A stretch of DNA of 64,000 bases, taken from positions 693,540,083 to 693,604,082 of the forward strand of contig NC_081412.1 of assembly GCF_030272615.1 (NCBI RefSeq), given 5' to 3'. Of the stretch, positions 21,794-32,392 are shown piece by piece; position 1 is the stretch's first letter, and each line of letters opens with the position of its first letter. Under the pieces are notes generated by a model. That model ran no database searches and was not told the origin of the DNA. It saw only the letters and a program-made list of their open reading frames with translations. Position numbers and translations under genes: made by a program. The stretch is from Cryptomeria japonica (taxonomy: Eukaryota; Streptophyta; Pinopsida; Cupressales; Cupressaceae).

Positions 21794-23462
21794 TGTAACG
21801 TCGTAAATTGTATGCACTTGCTAGGGTGGTACAATTTCACACCTAGTTTAGCACCCGCCTTGGCGCATTTTGCATTTTGCATTGCATTTCCCCTTTAGCA
21901 CTTAATTAATCAAATTAATTAGGTCTAAGGTCTTATTTCATCATCTTCCACATCATAAAGTTGGGCCCTTTCATTAAAGTGTGCCCCTTTCATTTTATTC
22001 TTCCAATACATCATTTAATCAAAAACCCTAATTAGGTCCTATTTTGAACTTGGGGGCTTGATTTCGGGAGTCAAAACATCTTGAAATCAGCTGTAACTTC
22101 GGGATTCACTCTAAAATCATCATATCCGACGGCCCTGAAAATTTGGTGAAAAGTTGTCGGGACCATGGCGCCCGGCGTCCACATGGTCCCGGACATTTTT
22201 CCCGAAATTTTAGGAGCACGATCCAATCATAAAATAAAGCTTAACCTCAAGAAATTGGTGGGATATTCAATCTCTAGGTCGGCCAAAAGTTGAAATTAAG
22301 ACCTAGGGTTTCATATATAAGAGCTCTCTTTCTTCATTTGAAAGGATCCGATTTTTGGTTTCAGGGACTTTCTATGCAGCGAAAGAGCAGATCTTTGAAG
22401 ACTTCAACAACATTCAACATCCATCCATCAAGCATTCATCAATTTCATTCATCCATTTAGGGCTTTGAAGACATTGAAGAGCAATAGGAGATTACCGACT
22501 GAAGATTGGCTTGTACCCCTCCCTTGGGGGTTGGGTATGATTTCATGTTGTTTTCATGTCTTTGCATAAGCTTCAATATATCATTTATTCATGCTTTAGA
22601 TCACTTTGCATCTTGATTTAGAGCATTTACATTATCATTTACAAGCAATTAGGGTTTACTTTCTAGGTTGCTCTAGTTTGCTTGCTTGCATTTTAGGATC
22701 TTACACACACACAAGGTCTGCACACACATTACTTTTACAATACAACTTGGCTATTCATGGAGGTGGAAATCACCGAAGCGGGGGTTTGACTAAGGCAAAA
22801 CCCTATATAGCCGCCCATACCCTTTTCAGATATAAGTGCAGGTTTCGGGACTCGGACGACGCCGCAGGTGACAGATCTGGGAAAAGCAGGTCAAGATAGC
22901 ACTCCACACCAAATTGCAGAGCAAAAGACCAGGACAGGGGCGTGGGGTGCTCTGGTCCTACCAGGACAGGGGCGCTGGGCGCCCTAGTCCCTGGGACAGG
23001 GGCGCTGGGTGCCCTGGTCCTCCTGACAGATAGCATTTTCAGCATTTTTGACAACTTTTCCAAAGTGCTAAAACAGCAGTTTTCGAAGCAGTTTCAAGGG
23101 TAGAATCAGGACAGTGGCGCCCGCACCCCCGTCCCGAACATTTTCACTCAGATTTTAACACCGGGTACGCATTTACATTCTTGTCTTGTCCTTGTGTTTA
23201 CAACTTTCAATTGTTTAAGTTCAATTCTGCAATCTTGTTATTAGTTCATACTTACACTTTGTGGTTAGGGATTGAACTTGCATCATTTTATCTTTCAATT
23301 ACAAAAAAGGAATAGAAACCCTAATAGGTAGCCCATGGCTCTCTCTTTCACAAAAAGAAGTAGCCAATTGTGTGATACCTCTAGGCTCTTTCGTATTCCG
23401 CAATGTGTGTCAAAAGGTAGGATTAGGACATGTTAACCTAGTCTCGCTTTTTCCCCTACACA
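21794..23462 (+). repeat. 5' LTR of the non-autonomous element
   Basis: It starts TGTAACGTCGTAAATTG and ends TTTCCCCTACACA. It carries a TATA box at 22313, a strong hairpin GGGACCATG/CATGGTCCC (22159-22190) and three tandem units around GGACAGGGGCGCTGGGCG (22930-23025). The 3' LTR has only two units, which accounts for its 32-bp shorter length. Confidence 0.93.
22313..22320 (+). promoter_or_regulatory. TATA box of the non-autonomous element
   Basis: ATATATAA followed by GAGCTCTC occurs in both LTRs (second copy near 29106). It is the likely core promoter driving the genomic RNA. Confidence 0.55.
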
Positions 23463-23465
23463 TTT

Positions 23466-23483
23466 TGGTGAACCCGACGTGAA
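23466..23483 (+). other. Primer binding site of the non-autonomous element
   Basis: TGGTGAACCCGACGTGAA starts three bases after the LTR. It begins with the TGG expected opposite a tRNA CCA end. The tRNA was not identified. The Tat element has TGGTGAACCTAACATG at its own PBS, sharing the first nine bases. Confidence 0.7.
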
Positions 23484-23624
23484 TCTATCATTGCTTCCTC
23501 TTGCATTACATTTGTTAGATCTAGATCTAGATTTAGTGTGTTTTCATTTCATTTTCATTAAAAAGAAAAAAAAAAAGAGTGTGTTTCTTTGCATTGTGTG
23601 TTTAAAATTTTATGCAATTTCAAA

Positions 23625-26600
23625 ATGTCAGATTTTTATTTGCAAGATGTTCATATTTGTGATGATTATGAGTTAGATGAAGCTTTAGATGAATTTTTGA
23701 AACCTAAATATACCAAACCTTCATTTTACCAAAAACTCATAAACATTGTTACTATGCCATTTCGTTGTGATGAGAAATATAAGTCGAATGATTCCTCTCA
23801 AGGGTACATTCCTATCAGCTCTTCCACTAAATCTAGTAACATGGTTGTTTTCAATGATCCCCTCTATGAAGAGATATCTCCTTTTGAATCAAAAGATAAA
23901 CCTTTTAATAGATATGATCATGCTTTGTTGAATGATGCCCTTGATGCCTTTGTGTCCCCTAAAAAACGCTCCCTTCATGAGGATCCTTTTGTGCAAGAAG
24001 ATGACATTATCCCTACATTTCCTAGTGATGGCCTTTCCTTTTCCAACAAAATTCCCACTAGAGATGATGAATTAATGATAAATGCTTACCCTTCTCCTAA
24101 AGTTGGTCTTACCCATAAGCATCCCTTAGAGAAAGAAGATGAAATAATAAGCAATTTCCTTAATTCTCTCTCCCCTATTGAACATATTTTGAGGAAAGAG
24201 GATGAGTTTAACACATCTATTGATGCTCTCCCTCCTAAGGATGCAGAATTAATAAACAATGTTATCTCCTCTCCCGAAATTGACAACACTTCAAACATTC
24301 CTTTCAACAACCTCACTATTTGGGATGAACCATTAGAAGAAGGTATAGATTATTCTCTACCCCTAGCCAAAGGGGATGAAATCAAGATTGGAAACTCCCT
24401 TGATAGTTTCTCTCCTTCCTTGAATCTCAATTATTCTCCCTCTAAAAATAAAGCATCTCCCTCTCCTCAACTTGGTTCTACTCATAAGGAAACCCTGGTT
24501 CAAAGCAAGATGGTTAACATTTCTTTCAAAGATCTCCCTCTCAAAAGTGAGACTTTAGAGAGTAGTATTGATCCTTCTCCTAGAGAGTTTATTCCCCATG
24601 TAGATCCTGTGATGATAAAGGATGATATGACCTTTTCTAGTATTACTCTTCCTACTAGAACATCAATGCCTATCCCTTGTCTCTCTCCTAAAATTGATTT
24701 GATCCGTGATAAGATTTTAGTGCAAGAGAAGACTATCAATAATTCTTCCAACACTTTTGTTCATTCCTCTAAACCATCCTCAATCAATTTGATACATGTG
24801 AATGAGACACCTAACAAACCTCTCTTCACTGTCCAAGGTGCTTGTCCTTCTCAAAATTCTCAACCTTTAAATAAGCCTATCTTAGTGGTTCAAGGTGGTT
24901 ATGCTAATGATTCTTTTTGCACTCCTAAGAAACCTGTTATTACTGTGCAAGGAGGTTATTCCTCTAAGAGCCCTTATGAGTATGCTAAGCAATTGACTAG
25001 AGAGAGTTATCATGCGGTTGCCCATACTTATAATACTAGAAACAATAGGCAACCTAATCCTCCTCTAGTTATCCCAACTTCACTTCCTCCTTCCCAACCT
25101 ATTCTTCCCCAAGCTCCACGTATTTCACAAGTTCTTGGTAAGGAATATGATCTCATAGAACAACTTAAAGCTACCCCTGCTAAGATATCCCTTTGGGATC
25201 TAATCCAAACTTCTTCCGCTCATCATGGAATGTTACAATATGCCTTGAAAGATTTGAATGTTCCTCCACCTAATACATCTAGTAATATAGTGTCTTTGGT
25301 TAACTCTATGATGAATCCTAAAGCTCAAATTGTGTTTACTCAAGATGAGTTGCCTACTAGTGAAATTCAACATCAATATGATCCCTTGATGATTGTGGTT
25401 ATCATAAATGACACTGCTATAAGACGAACACTGGTAGATAATGGCTCTGGCCTTAATGTGTGTAGCATTAATCTATTGCATAAGATGAATGTGGATACAT
25501 CCCTTATTGAGCCTGACTCTCATCCCATTCGAGGCTTTGATAATGTGGCTAAGTCTTCATTAGGTATTATCACCTTACCCATCACAGTGGGACCTGTTAC
25601 TTTGCCTACTCCTATCCATGTTATGTCGGGAAATCTAACATACAACTTGTTATTAGGGAGACCTTGGATTCACGGTATGCAAGCTATCCCCTCTACATTG
25701 CATAGACAAGTTAAATTCATTTATAACAATAAGACATATACCTTGATAGGTGATACTAATTTTCAAGCTTGTTTGCAAACATCTAAGCCTTCCTCTTCTA
25801 GTAATGACTCTTTGAACAAGATACCTATGGATGAATCCTTACCCTCTGATAATCAAAATTCTTTGGATGAGTCTGAAGCTCCTGAAGAAGATCCTTCTCG
25901 ACTTGAATATACGCATAAAAAGGCTTTTGATCCTGAGAAGGTTCTCGCAGATGACGATTGGGGATCTCTTGACTTTAATCCCACCTTTGTAGGTGAGTAT
26001 AGGGTTCCTCCTAGAGAGTTTAAAGTTAAAAAGAAGGAAGAAACTAAAAATCAATCAATCTTACCTGAACCTATGAGCAATAATTTTGTGGCCGCTTCTC
26101 AAACTTCTTCTCCTCACACCTCTAATTCTGAAGAGTTTGATTCTTTGTCTTATGAAAAACCACCTTCTCTTCCTGAAATAGCTGATCATTATGGTCGTGG
26201 TTTTTGCATTTTTGCTAAGCATGGGTATCATGGAAATGGTTGTGGCGCTCATGAACAAGGGATAAAAGTTCCTCTAGAGACTAATCTTCACAATTATGCC
26301 TTTGGACTTGGCTATAATCCCTGCAAGCCCACCAAAGCATCTAAAAGACCATCTCTCAGTGTGAATGCTATATTTAGTAGTGATGATGATCTCACTTCAA
26401 CTAAATCATCTTCTACTTCTATCAACTCTCATTCCCCTCATAAGGAAATCTTGGCGATGAACAAATCTCTTTATGACTCCCCTCAAATTTCTATATCCAC
26501 TTATGAATCTTTATCTCCTATTCATCATAAAGTCCTTTCCTCTAGGGATAAGGCTCTAATAAATTACACTCATCCCTCTTCCAAGATTTCTTGTGACTTT

Positions 26601-26708
26601 TCTTCTTCAATTTTTATCACTTTATACATGTTTTTGATCTCACTTATAGTTGAGCATTTAGCATATCATATTCAAATACCTCATTCAATCTATCATGTCT
26701 TTAAATAA
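23625..26708 (+). CDS. Intact 1027-residue retropepsin-like protein of the non-autonomous element
   Basis: ATG 23625 (context AAAATGT, first ATG after the 162-bp leader) opens 1028 codons without interruption. Residues 1-390 are Ser/Pro/Asp/Lys-rich with no recognised fold. Residues about 394-445 contain three copies of a KPxxxVQGG-like unit. Residues about 500-600 (YDLIEQLKATPAKISLWDLI) match the segment before protease in Tat elements. The protease centre reads LVDNGSGLNVCSINLL at about 601-616, with DNG in place of DTG, and continues to LLLGRPWIHGMQAIPS. A glycine-rich patch (GRGFCIFAKHGYHGNGCG, about 855) and a hydrophobic C-terminal segment (about 994-1013) follow. No classical gag capsid domain or zinc knuckle was seen. 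I infer a structural/processing protein for RNA encapsidation; the function is unproven. Confidence 0.82.
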   Translation: MSDFYLQDVHICDDYELDEALDEFLKPKYTKPSFYQKLINIVTMPFRCDEKYKSNDSSQGYIPISSSTKSSNMVVFNDPLYEEISPFESKDKPFNRYDHALLNDALDAFVSPKKRSLHEDPFVQEDDIIPTFPSDGLSFSNKIPTRDDELMINAYPSPKVGLTHKHPLEKEDEIISNFLNSLSPIEHILRKEDEFNTSIDALPPKDAELINNVISSPEIDNTSNIPFNNLTIWDEPLEEGIDYSLPLAKGDEIKIGNSLDSFSPSLNLNYSPSKNKASPSPQLGSTHKETLVQSKMVNISFKDLPLKSETLESSIDPSPREFIPHVDPVMIKDDMTFSSITLPTRTSMPIPCLSPKIDLIRDKILVQEKTINNSSNTFVHSSKPSSINLIHVNETPNKPLFTVQGACPSQNSQPLNKPILVVQGGYANDSFCTPKKPVITVQGGYSSKSPYEYAKQLTRESYHAVAHTYNTRNNRQPNPPLVIPTSLPPSQPILPQAPRISQVLGKEYDLIEQLKATPAKISLWDLIQTSSAHHGMLQYALKDLNVPPPNTSSNIVSLVNSMMNPKAQIVFTQDELPTSEIQHQYDPLMIVVIINDTAIRRTLVDNGSGLNVCSINLLHKMNVDTSLIEPDSHPIRGFDNVAKSSLGIITLPITVGPVTLPTPIHVMSGNLTYNLLLGRPWIHGMQAIPSTLHRQVKFIYNNKTYTLIGDTNFQACLQTSKPSSSSNDSLNKIPMDESLPSDNQNSLDESEAPEEDPSRLEYTHKKAFDPEKVLADDDWGSLDFNPTFVGEYRVPPREFKVKKKEETKNQSILPEPMSNNFVAASQTSSPHTSNSEEFDSLSYEKPPSLPEIADHYGRGFCIFAKHGYHGNGCGAHEQGIKVPLETNLHNYAFGLGYNPCKPTKASKRPSLSVNAIFSSDDDLTSTKSSSTSINSHSPHKEILAMNKSLYDSPQISISTYESLSPIHHKVLSSRDKALINYTHPSSKISCDFSSSIFITLYMFLISLIVEHLAYHIQIPHSIYHVFK

Positions 26709-27698
26709 CATTAATGGCTGTTATGTTGCTCATCATTATGTGACATTGGTAGCTCATTTACTGGGGGCTCATTGTCATTCATGATGGTACAATTTCAAGT
26801 GCAATCATATTTTTGAAGCAACATAATAGCCTAATTTTCTTGTTCCTAGGGGGACAAGAGTGATTTCATACATGTCTTCTTTTTATGGTTAAAATTTCCC
26901 TTTGGGGTAATAATGTGGAAATATTGATCATCTTTTCTTTAGAATCCTCTTTTCCTAGATATGGAAGAAGATGTGTATTCTCTTTCTTATCCTACCCACT
27001 TCTTATGAGGAGCATTTTACATACACTAATGTCTTGCTTGCATGAACTCATGTGAGTATGTAGTACATTTTGTTCATGTCTAAATCTCTCCCTGGAAGAT
27101 TGAGTAAGTCCTTCTCATTGACCTTATCCTTGGGAGGCAATGATCTTTCCTTATTTTTATCTAAGGATCCACTTTTTCCTATTTCGTGGATGGTGTGAAC
27201 TTTATTACTTGATGTTATTCCTTGTATGCATTTGTTGTTGTTTGTTCAAGGATTCTCTCTTACAAGAGGTGTAAGTCCTTGACTACAACCTCTTTTGCAC
27301 TTGGTAAAATACATCCATAATGAATTCACTCTCCCGATTGGGTTAAAAAGAGCGTCATCCTTCATTAAGAATCACTTTCACCTCGCAAAAGAAGGAAGTA
27401 TTGCATTCTTATTCTCTTCTTTGTCTTATTCTAGAAGATGTTATATTTGTCTAAGACAATTCCTCTCGGGGATAGGTGTCTTTTGTACAAAGATCTCTTC
27501 TCCTCTAAGGATCTCCTTTACACATACTACAAGATATCCCTTTTCAACTATCTTATCCTTGCTTAAAGAGTGTAAAACTCTCTTGCTTGGATCTATGACA
27601 TTGTTGCATTTTTGGGGTATCTTCTTTTGTGATGAAGGTAGGTATCCTTGTTCTACTTTGCTTATGACATAAACATTACACTTTTTGATCAATGGGTC

Positions 27699-28042
27699 AT
27701 TCTCGGAACCAGAGCATAGACTCTTAGAGTGAGATGTCTCCATTTTTCTTTTATGCAAGGTGATTATTCTCGGAACCAGAGCACAGACTCTTAGAGCGAG
27801 ATGTCACGCTTTTGTACTATACATATATAGGTTGTAGCATACTCAGGCATAGACTCCTATGAGGTGCTTCTAACCTCACTTACACACACATGCACGAGGT
27901 TGAGTGGAACTAGCGGCATAAGGCTAGACTTTCTCACTCTCCTCCCTTACATGGATCACCTAGACAGACTCTAGGGGCTAGTTTTCCATGTCCCTTTTTC
28001 CCATGGATCACCTAGACAAGATCTAGGGGCGAGAAGTCCATG
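27699..28042 (+). repeat. Array of short hairpin-forming repeats
   Basis: Two 40-bp units (27699, 27766) carry the small palindrome ACTCTTAGAGY. CATAG-ACTC-CTATG follows near 27848. Two 41-bp units (27950, 28002) nest the arms CATGGA/TCCATG around CCTAGA/TCTAGG. Loops in most units contain AGAC or AGACTC. A third partial CATGGATCACC occurs near 28066. Confidence 0.7.
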
Positions 28043-28569
28043 TTTTCTCTCTCACTATTCTTCTCATGGATCACCAATGTGTGTATTCATGCTTTTTTCC
28101 TTTCTTTTCTTCTCTTTGCATTTTGTTTCCATTTACATCCTTCATCTTGTGTTAGAGAACTCTCAAATCCTCACACTCTTTGTTGTGTTGGAATTGAGAT
28201 TTAGTCCTCTTTCTTACCAAATGATTCTCCATTAGTTTTTGATCTCATATCAAATCTTCTTGCGAGCATTTGTCATCAATATTCTTTAACAATTCGAAGT
28301 GGTAAACATGATACCCTGTTTCAACTCACTAAAATTAGCAAGCTGAAACAGGGGGGGCATATAGCTACCCTCGAATTTTCATCACCTTCCCTAGTAAGCA
28401 TTAGGTGATTTTGTGATCTAACGTGTGTTTTGTAGGGTGCGGTTCCTAACTGTGTGCTGCAGATACCGCTGGGGGCTTCGTTCGACAGACTTATGGATAT
28501 ATCCTTTTTCAAATAATGTTTACTTTTATGTACTTTAGCTTGCATATGCACGTAGTGTTCATATGACCG

Positions 28570-28586
28570 CTAAAGTGGGGGCTAAA
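28570..28586 (+). promoter_or_regulatory. Polypurine tract of the non-autonomous element
   Basis: TAAAGTGGGGGCTAAA directly precedes the 3' LTR start TGTAACG. Its pattern AAAGNGGGGNNAAA resembles the tract of the Tat element (AAAGAGGGGCAAAA). Confidence 0.75.
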
Positions 28587-30223
28587 TGTAACGTCGTAAA
28601 TTGTATGCACTTGCTAGGGTGGTACAATTTCACACCTAGTTTAGCACCCGCCTTGGCGCATTTTGCATTTTGCATTGCATTTCCCCTTTAGCACTTAATT
28701 AATCAAATTAATTAGGTCTAAGGTCTTATTTCATCATCTTCCACATCATAAAGTTGGGCCCTTTCATTAAAGTGTGCCCCTTTCATTTTATTCTTCCAAT
28801 ACATCATTTAATCAAAAACCCTAATTAGGTCCTATTTTGAACTTGGGGGCTTGATTTCGGGGGTCAAAACATCTTGAAATCAGCTGTAACTTCGGGATTC
28901 GCTCTAAAATCATCATATCCGACGGCCCTGAAAATTTGGTGAAAAGTTGTCTGGACCATGGCGCCCGGTGTGCACATGGTCCCGGACATTTTTCTCAAAA
29001 TTTTAGGAGCGCGATCCAATCATAAAATAAAGCTTAACCCCAAGAAATTGGCGGGATATTCAATCTCTAGGTCGGCCAAAAGTTGAAATTAAGACCTAGG
29101 GTTTCATATATAAGAGCTCTCTTTCTTCATTTGAAAGGATCCGATTTTTGGTTTCAGGGACTTTCTATGCAGTGAAAGAGCAGATCTTTGAAGACTTCAA
29201 CAACATTCAACATCCATCCATCAAGCATTCATCAATTTCATTCATCCATTTAGGGCTTTGAAGACATTGAAGAGCAATAGGAGATTACCGACTGAAGATT
29301 GGCTTGTACCCCTCCCTTGGGGGTTGGGTATGATTTCATGTTGTTTTCATGTCTTTGCATAAGCTTCAATATATCATTTATTCATGCTTTAGATCACTTT
29401 GCATCTTGATTTAGAGCATTTACATTATCATTTACAAGCAATTAGGGTTTACTTTCTAGGTTGCTCTAGTTTGCTTGCTTGCATTTTAGGATCTTGCACA
29501 CACACAAGGTCTGCACACACATTACTTTTACAATACAACTTGGCTATTCATGGAGGTGGAAATCACCGAAGCGGGGGTTTGACTAAGGCAAAACCCTATA
29601 TAGCCGCCCATACCCTTTTCAGATATAAGTGCAGGTTTCGGGACTCGGACGACGCCGCAGGTGACAGATCCAGGAAAAGCAGGTCAAGATAGCACTCCAC
29701 ACCAAATTGCAGAGAAAAAGACCAGGACAGGGGCGTGGGGCGCCCTGGTCCCTGGGACAGGGGCGCTGGGCACCGTGGTCCTCCTGACAGACAGCATTTT
29801 CAGCATTTTTGATAGCTTTTCCAAAGTGCTAAAACAACAGTTTTCGGAGCAGTTTCAAGGGCAGAATCAGGACAGTGGCGCCCGCGCCCCCGTCCCGAAC
29901 ATTTTCACTCAGATTTTAACACCGGGTACACATTTACATTCTTGTCTTGTCCTTGTGTTTACAGCTTTCCATTGTTTAAGTTCAATTCTGCAATCTTGTT
30001 ATTAGTTCATACTTGCACTTTGGGGTTAGGGATTGAACTTGCATCATTTTATCTTTCAATTACAACAAAGGAATAGAAACCCTAATAGGTAGCCCGTGGA
30101 TGTCTCTTTCACAAAAAGAAGTAGCCAATTGTGTGATACCTCTAGGCTCTTTCGTATTCCGCAATGTGTGTCAAAAGGTAGGATTAGGACATGTTAACCT
30201 AGTCTCGCTTTTTCCCCTACACA
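28587..30223 (+). repeat. 3' LTR of the non-autonomous element
   Basis: This 1637-bp copy differs from the 5' LTR mostly by transitions and by one missing GGACAGGGGCG unit (two units at about 29722-29785). One arm of the GGGACCATG hairpin is altered here (CTGGACC). It ends TTTCCCCTACACA. Confidence 0.93.
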
Positions 30224-31217
30224 GCATCTAATTTTAATGGCAAGTGATGAAGGACTAATTCTGGATCAAGGCTGGGCATATCTGCATAGGACCATGCAAA
30301 ACTGATCTTCTTCTCAAGAAAGAAATTTACAAAATCTATCTTTTCCTGTTTTGATAGAGAAGCAGCGAAATGAATGACCTTAGGGTTGTCAGGTGTACCC
30401 AAATTTATTTCTTCGGTCATTTCCACAAGAAATGTTGATTTATCCTGACTTGATAGGGGTATGTCCAATCTTCCACCTTTGGGTGCCTCAGAGAGGTTTT
30501 CACCCACAGGTATGTCTTTTAATTTTACTTTTGTATGATCAGAGAGTGCCTTACAGTTTTCACTCAAAGACCTATCTTTTTGATTTTGTACTTTTTCTTT
30601 TCTTTTGTCATTTTTATGACTGGAAGATGGAGTTGACTCCCCAAAATATGCTATGGAATCCAGATCAATAGCAAATCCTGCCTTATGATCACCTTGTGGT
30701 ATGCCTTCCCGTAGTCCAAGGAATTCTGCAATTGCTTCGTCATTTTGAAAACAATCCAATGTGAGTGGTTCTTGTTGGTCATGTTGGATAAGCTGCAGAT
30801 AGACAAGGGGCATGTCATTATCAGTTTTAAGGAGGGAGAGGGCTGAGATGGTAAAGATGTAAACGTCCATGGTATCACTGTCCAAACTGCTCACATCTAA
30901 TTTAGAGCTTGGATCCCAGAATGACTCTATCCAAGCATTAGGATATGTTTTAGGAGGGGGAGCTATTTCATGTTTGTCTTCCATGGGCAAATCATCAGGG
31001 TCAAGGAAAACATTGTCAAGGGCATAGGAGCTAGAAGAAAAAGAACTCCACTCCCTTTCATTGGAATCAGTTTCGGGTCGGGTATCCTTAGGTGTTGTTT
31101 CATCGTTAGAGTCATGCCCCTTTCCACACATGGTCACTTTGGTAGATGAGGGTCCAATTCGCAATGGTACAAAACCTAACCCTAAAGTTGGAGGTCACAT
31201 CTTGGGTATAATAGGTT
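30224..31217 (-). pseudogene. pol: Tat RT N-terminus and protease-RT linker (upstream of insertion)
   Basis: On the minus strand an acidic, Ser-rich linker (EWSSFSSSSYALDNVFLDPD) precedes FFLEKKISFAWSYADMPSLD and LVLHHLPLKLDA, which is the gypsy-type entry into RT. The last codons (LDA) run straight into the target duplication and continue as KPVKQKL at 21793, showing that the insertion split one RT gene. A frameshift separates this frame from the protease at about 31165-31217. Confidence 0.87.
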
Positions 31218-32270
31218 CTAGCCTTCCTTTTTGTCAAGGCCTAAGCCACTGCAGCCATCATATCCTTTCTTTTGTAGCATAGTAAATCCTTTGCCATACC
31301 ACTCCACTGACAACCTGATAGGTGGTGCCTCAGTTGGATCCTTATAAAGCCAATCTATGACATCATCATCCAAAGTTTCTTTGTCAAGTTCACCCCATCT
31401 TGTAAATGTAGTGGGGGGTTGATATTGAATAACTACCTTAGGTTCCTTTTGCAACAAATGTGGTTTGCCATATGATTTTGGAGATATTGGGAAATTCTTG
31501 ATGAGGAATGTTTGAGCCATTGAATACTCTCCACATCCTTGGTCCTGTATCTTCAATTTTCCTTTGACAACATCTAACAATTCATCAGGATCCACATAAC
31601 TATGTGAGTGGGCCTCTCTATTGACTGGGACTTGCTGCTGCGGGGAATCCTTTAGAGGAGCACAAAATTGAAATGGATTAGGATCTCCTAGAATTGTTAT
31701 CTTAGTTCCATTGTAAGGATATTTTAAACATTGATGATAAGTGGATGGAACTGCTTTCATTGCATGGATCCACAGACGACCAAGAATCATATTGTAAGGG
31801 AGATCAAGGTCTAGGACCTGCAAGAAAGTGTCTTCTGTCACTGGACTAACTCTGATAGGCAATGTAATTATCCCTTTAGATGGGCGCTCAACATCATCAT
31901 ATGCTTTGATTGTTATTCTTCTGGAAGCATCAATGTCATTTTCTGTATAACCAAGACCAATGACCACTCTCAAGGTATAGATGTTAAGACCCGCTCCACC
32001 ATCTATCAAGACTCGTCAGATTTTGCAATTATGGACAAAGACTTCAAGATGTAAAGGATCATTATGAGGGAGCTTATCAGGTGAAATATCATTATCAAAA
32101 AATGCAACGTGTTGGGAAACAACTACATGTCCAATTCGAGCTTGAAACTGGTCAACATCAATGTCTGTCGGGACAGTGGACTCAATTAAAGCTTTATCTA
32201 GGACTGTGTGATGCATGGGGGACATTTTTAACAACTCAAAGATTGATATTTGTGTAGGTGTCTTTCCCAG
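31218..32270 (-). pseudogene. pol: Tat protease with glycine-rich patch
   Basis: The segment PTQISIFELLKMSPMHHTVL leads to the protease centre VLIDGGAGLNIYTLRVV at about 31955-32009 (DGG, as often in Tat elements, where others have DTG). YNMILGRLWIHAMKAVPS follows. Downstream a glycine-rich patch reads YGKGFTMLQKKGYDGCSG (31225-31300). A stop at 32016-32018 separates the first part in the same frame. The non-autonomous element's protein has the same order of blocks. Confidence 0.82.
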
Positions 32271-32392
32271 ATGATCTAGGAGATTATACTAACTCGTAGG
32301 GGTTGATTTGGGAGGAACTGCAGGAGCTCCTTTCAGGACTATATTGGATCGACGAGTGGTGACTGTGCAAGAAGGATATTGTCCCTTTATTC

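Larger units (their letters stand above)
26709..28586 (+). other. Non-coding 3' region of the non-autonomous element with hairpin repeats
   Basis: This 1.9-kb stretch has no RT or integrase similarity in any frame. A 40-bp repeat lies at 27699-27738 and 27766-27805 (core ACCAGAGCAYAGACTCTTAG), a related short hairpin near 27848, and a 41-bp self-complementary unit at 27950-27990 and 28002-28042. The segment ends with the polypurine tract. Confidence 0.7.
21794..30223 (+). mobile_element. Non-autonomous Tat-related LTR retrotransposon with one intact ORF
   Basis: This 8430-bp element has LTRs of 1669 and 1637 bp that are about 98% identical by eye, a perfect GCATC duplication, PBS, polypurine tract, one 1027-residue ORF and 1.9 kb of non-coding 3' DNA. 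No RT, RNase H or integrase was seen in any frame. The ORF contains a retropepsin-like domain clearly related to that of the Tat element it sits in. I infer that it relies on a Tat-type element for polymerase and integrase. The intact ORF and similar LTRs make it one of the younger insertions. Confidence 0.9.
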
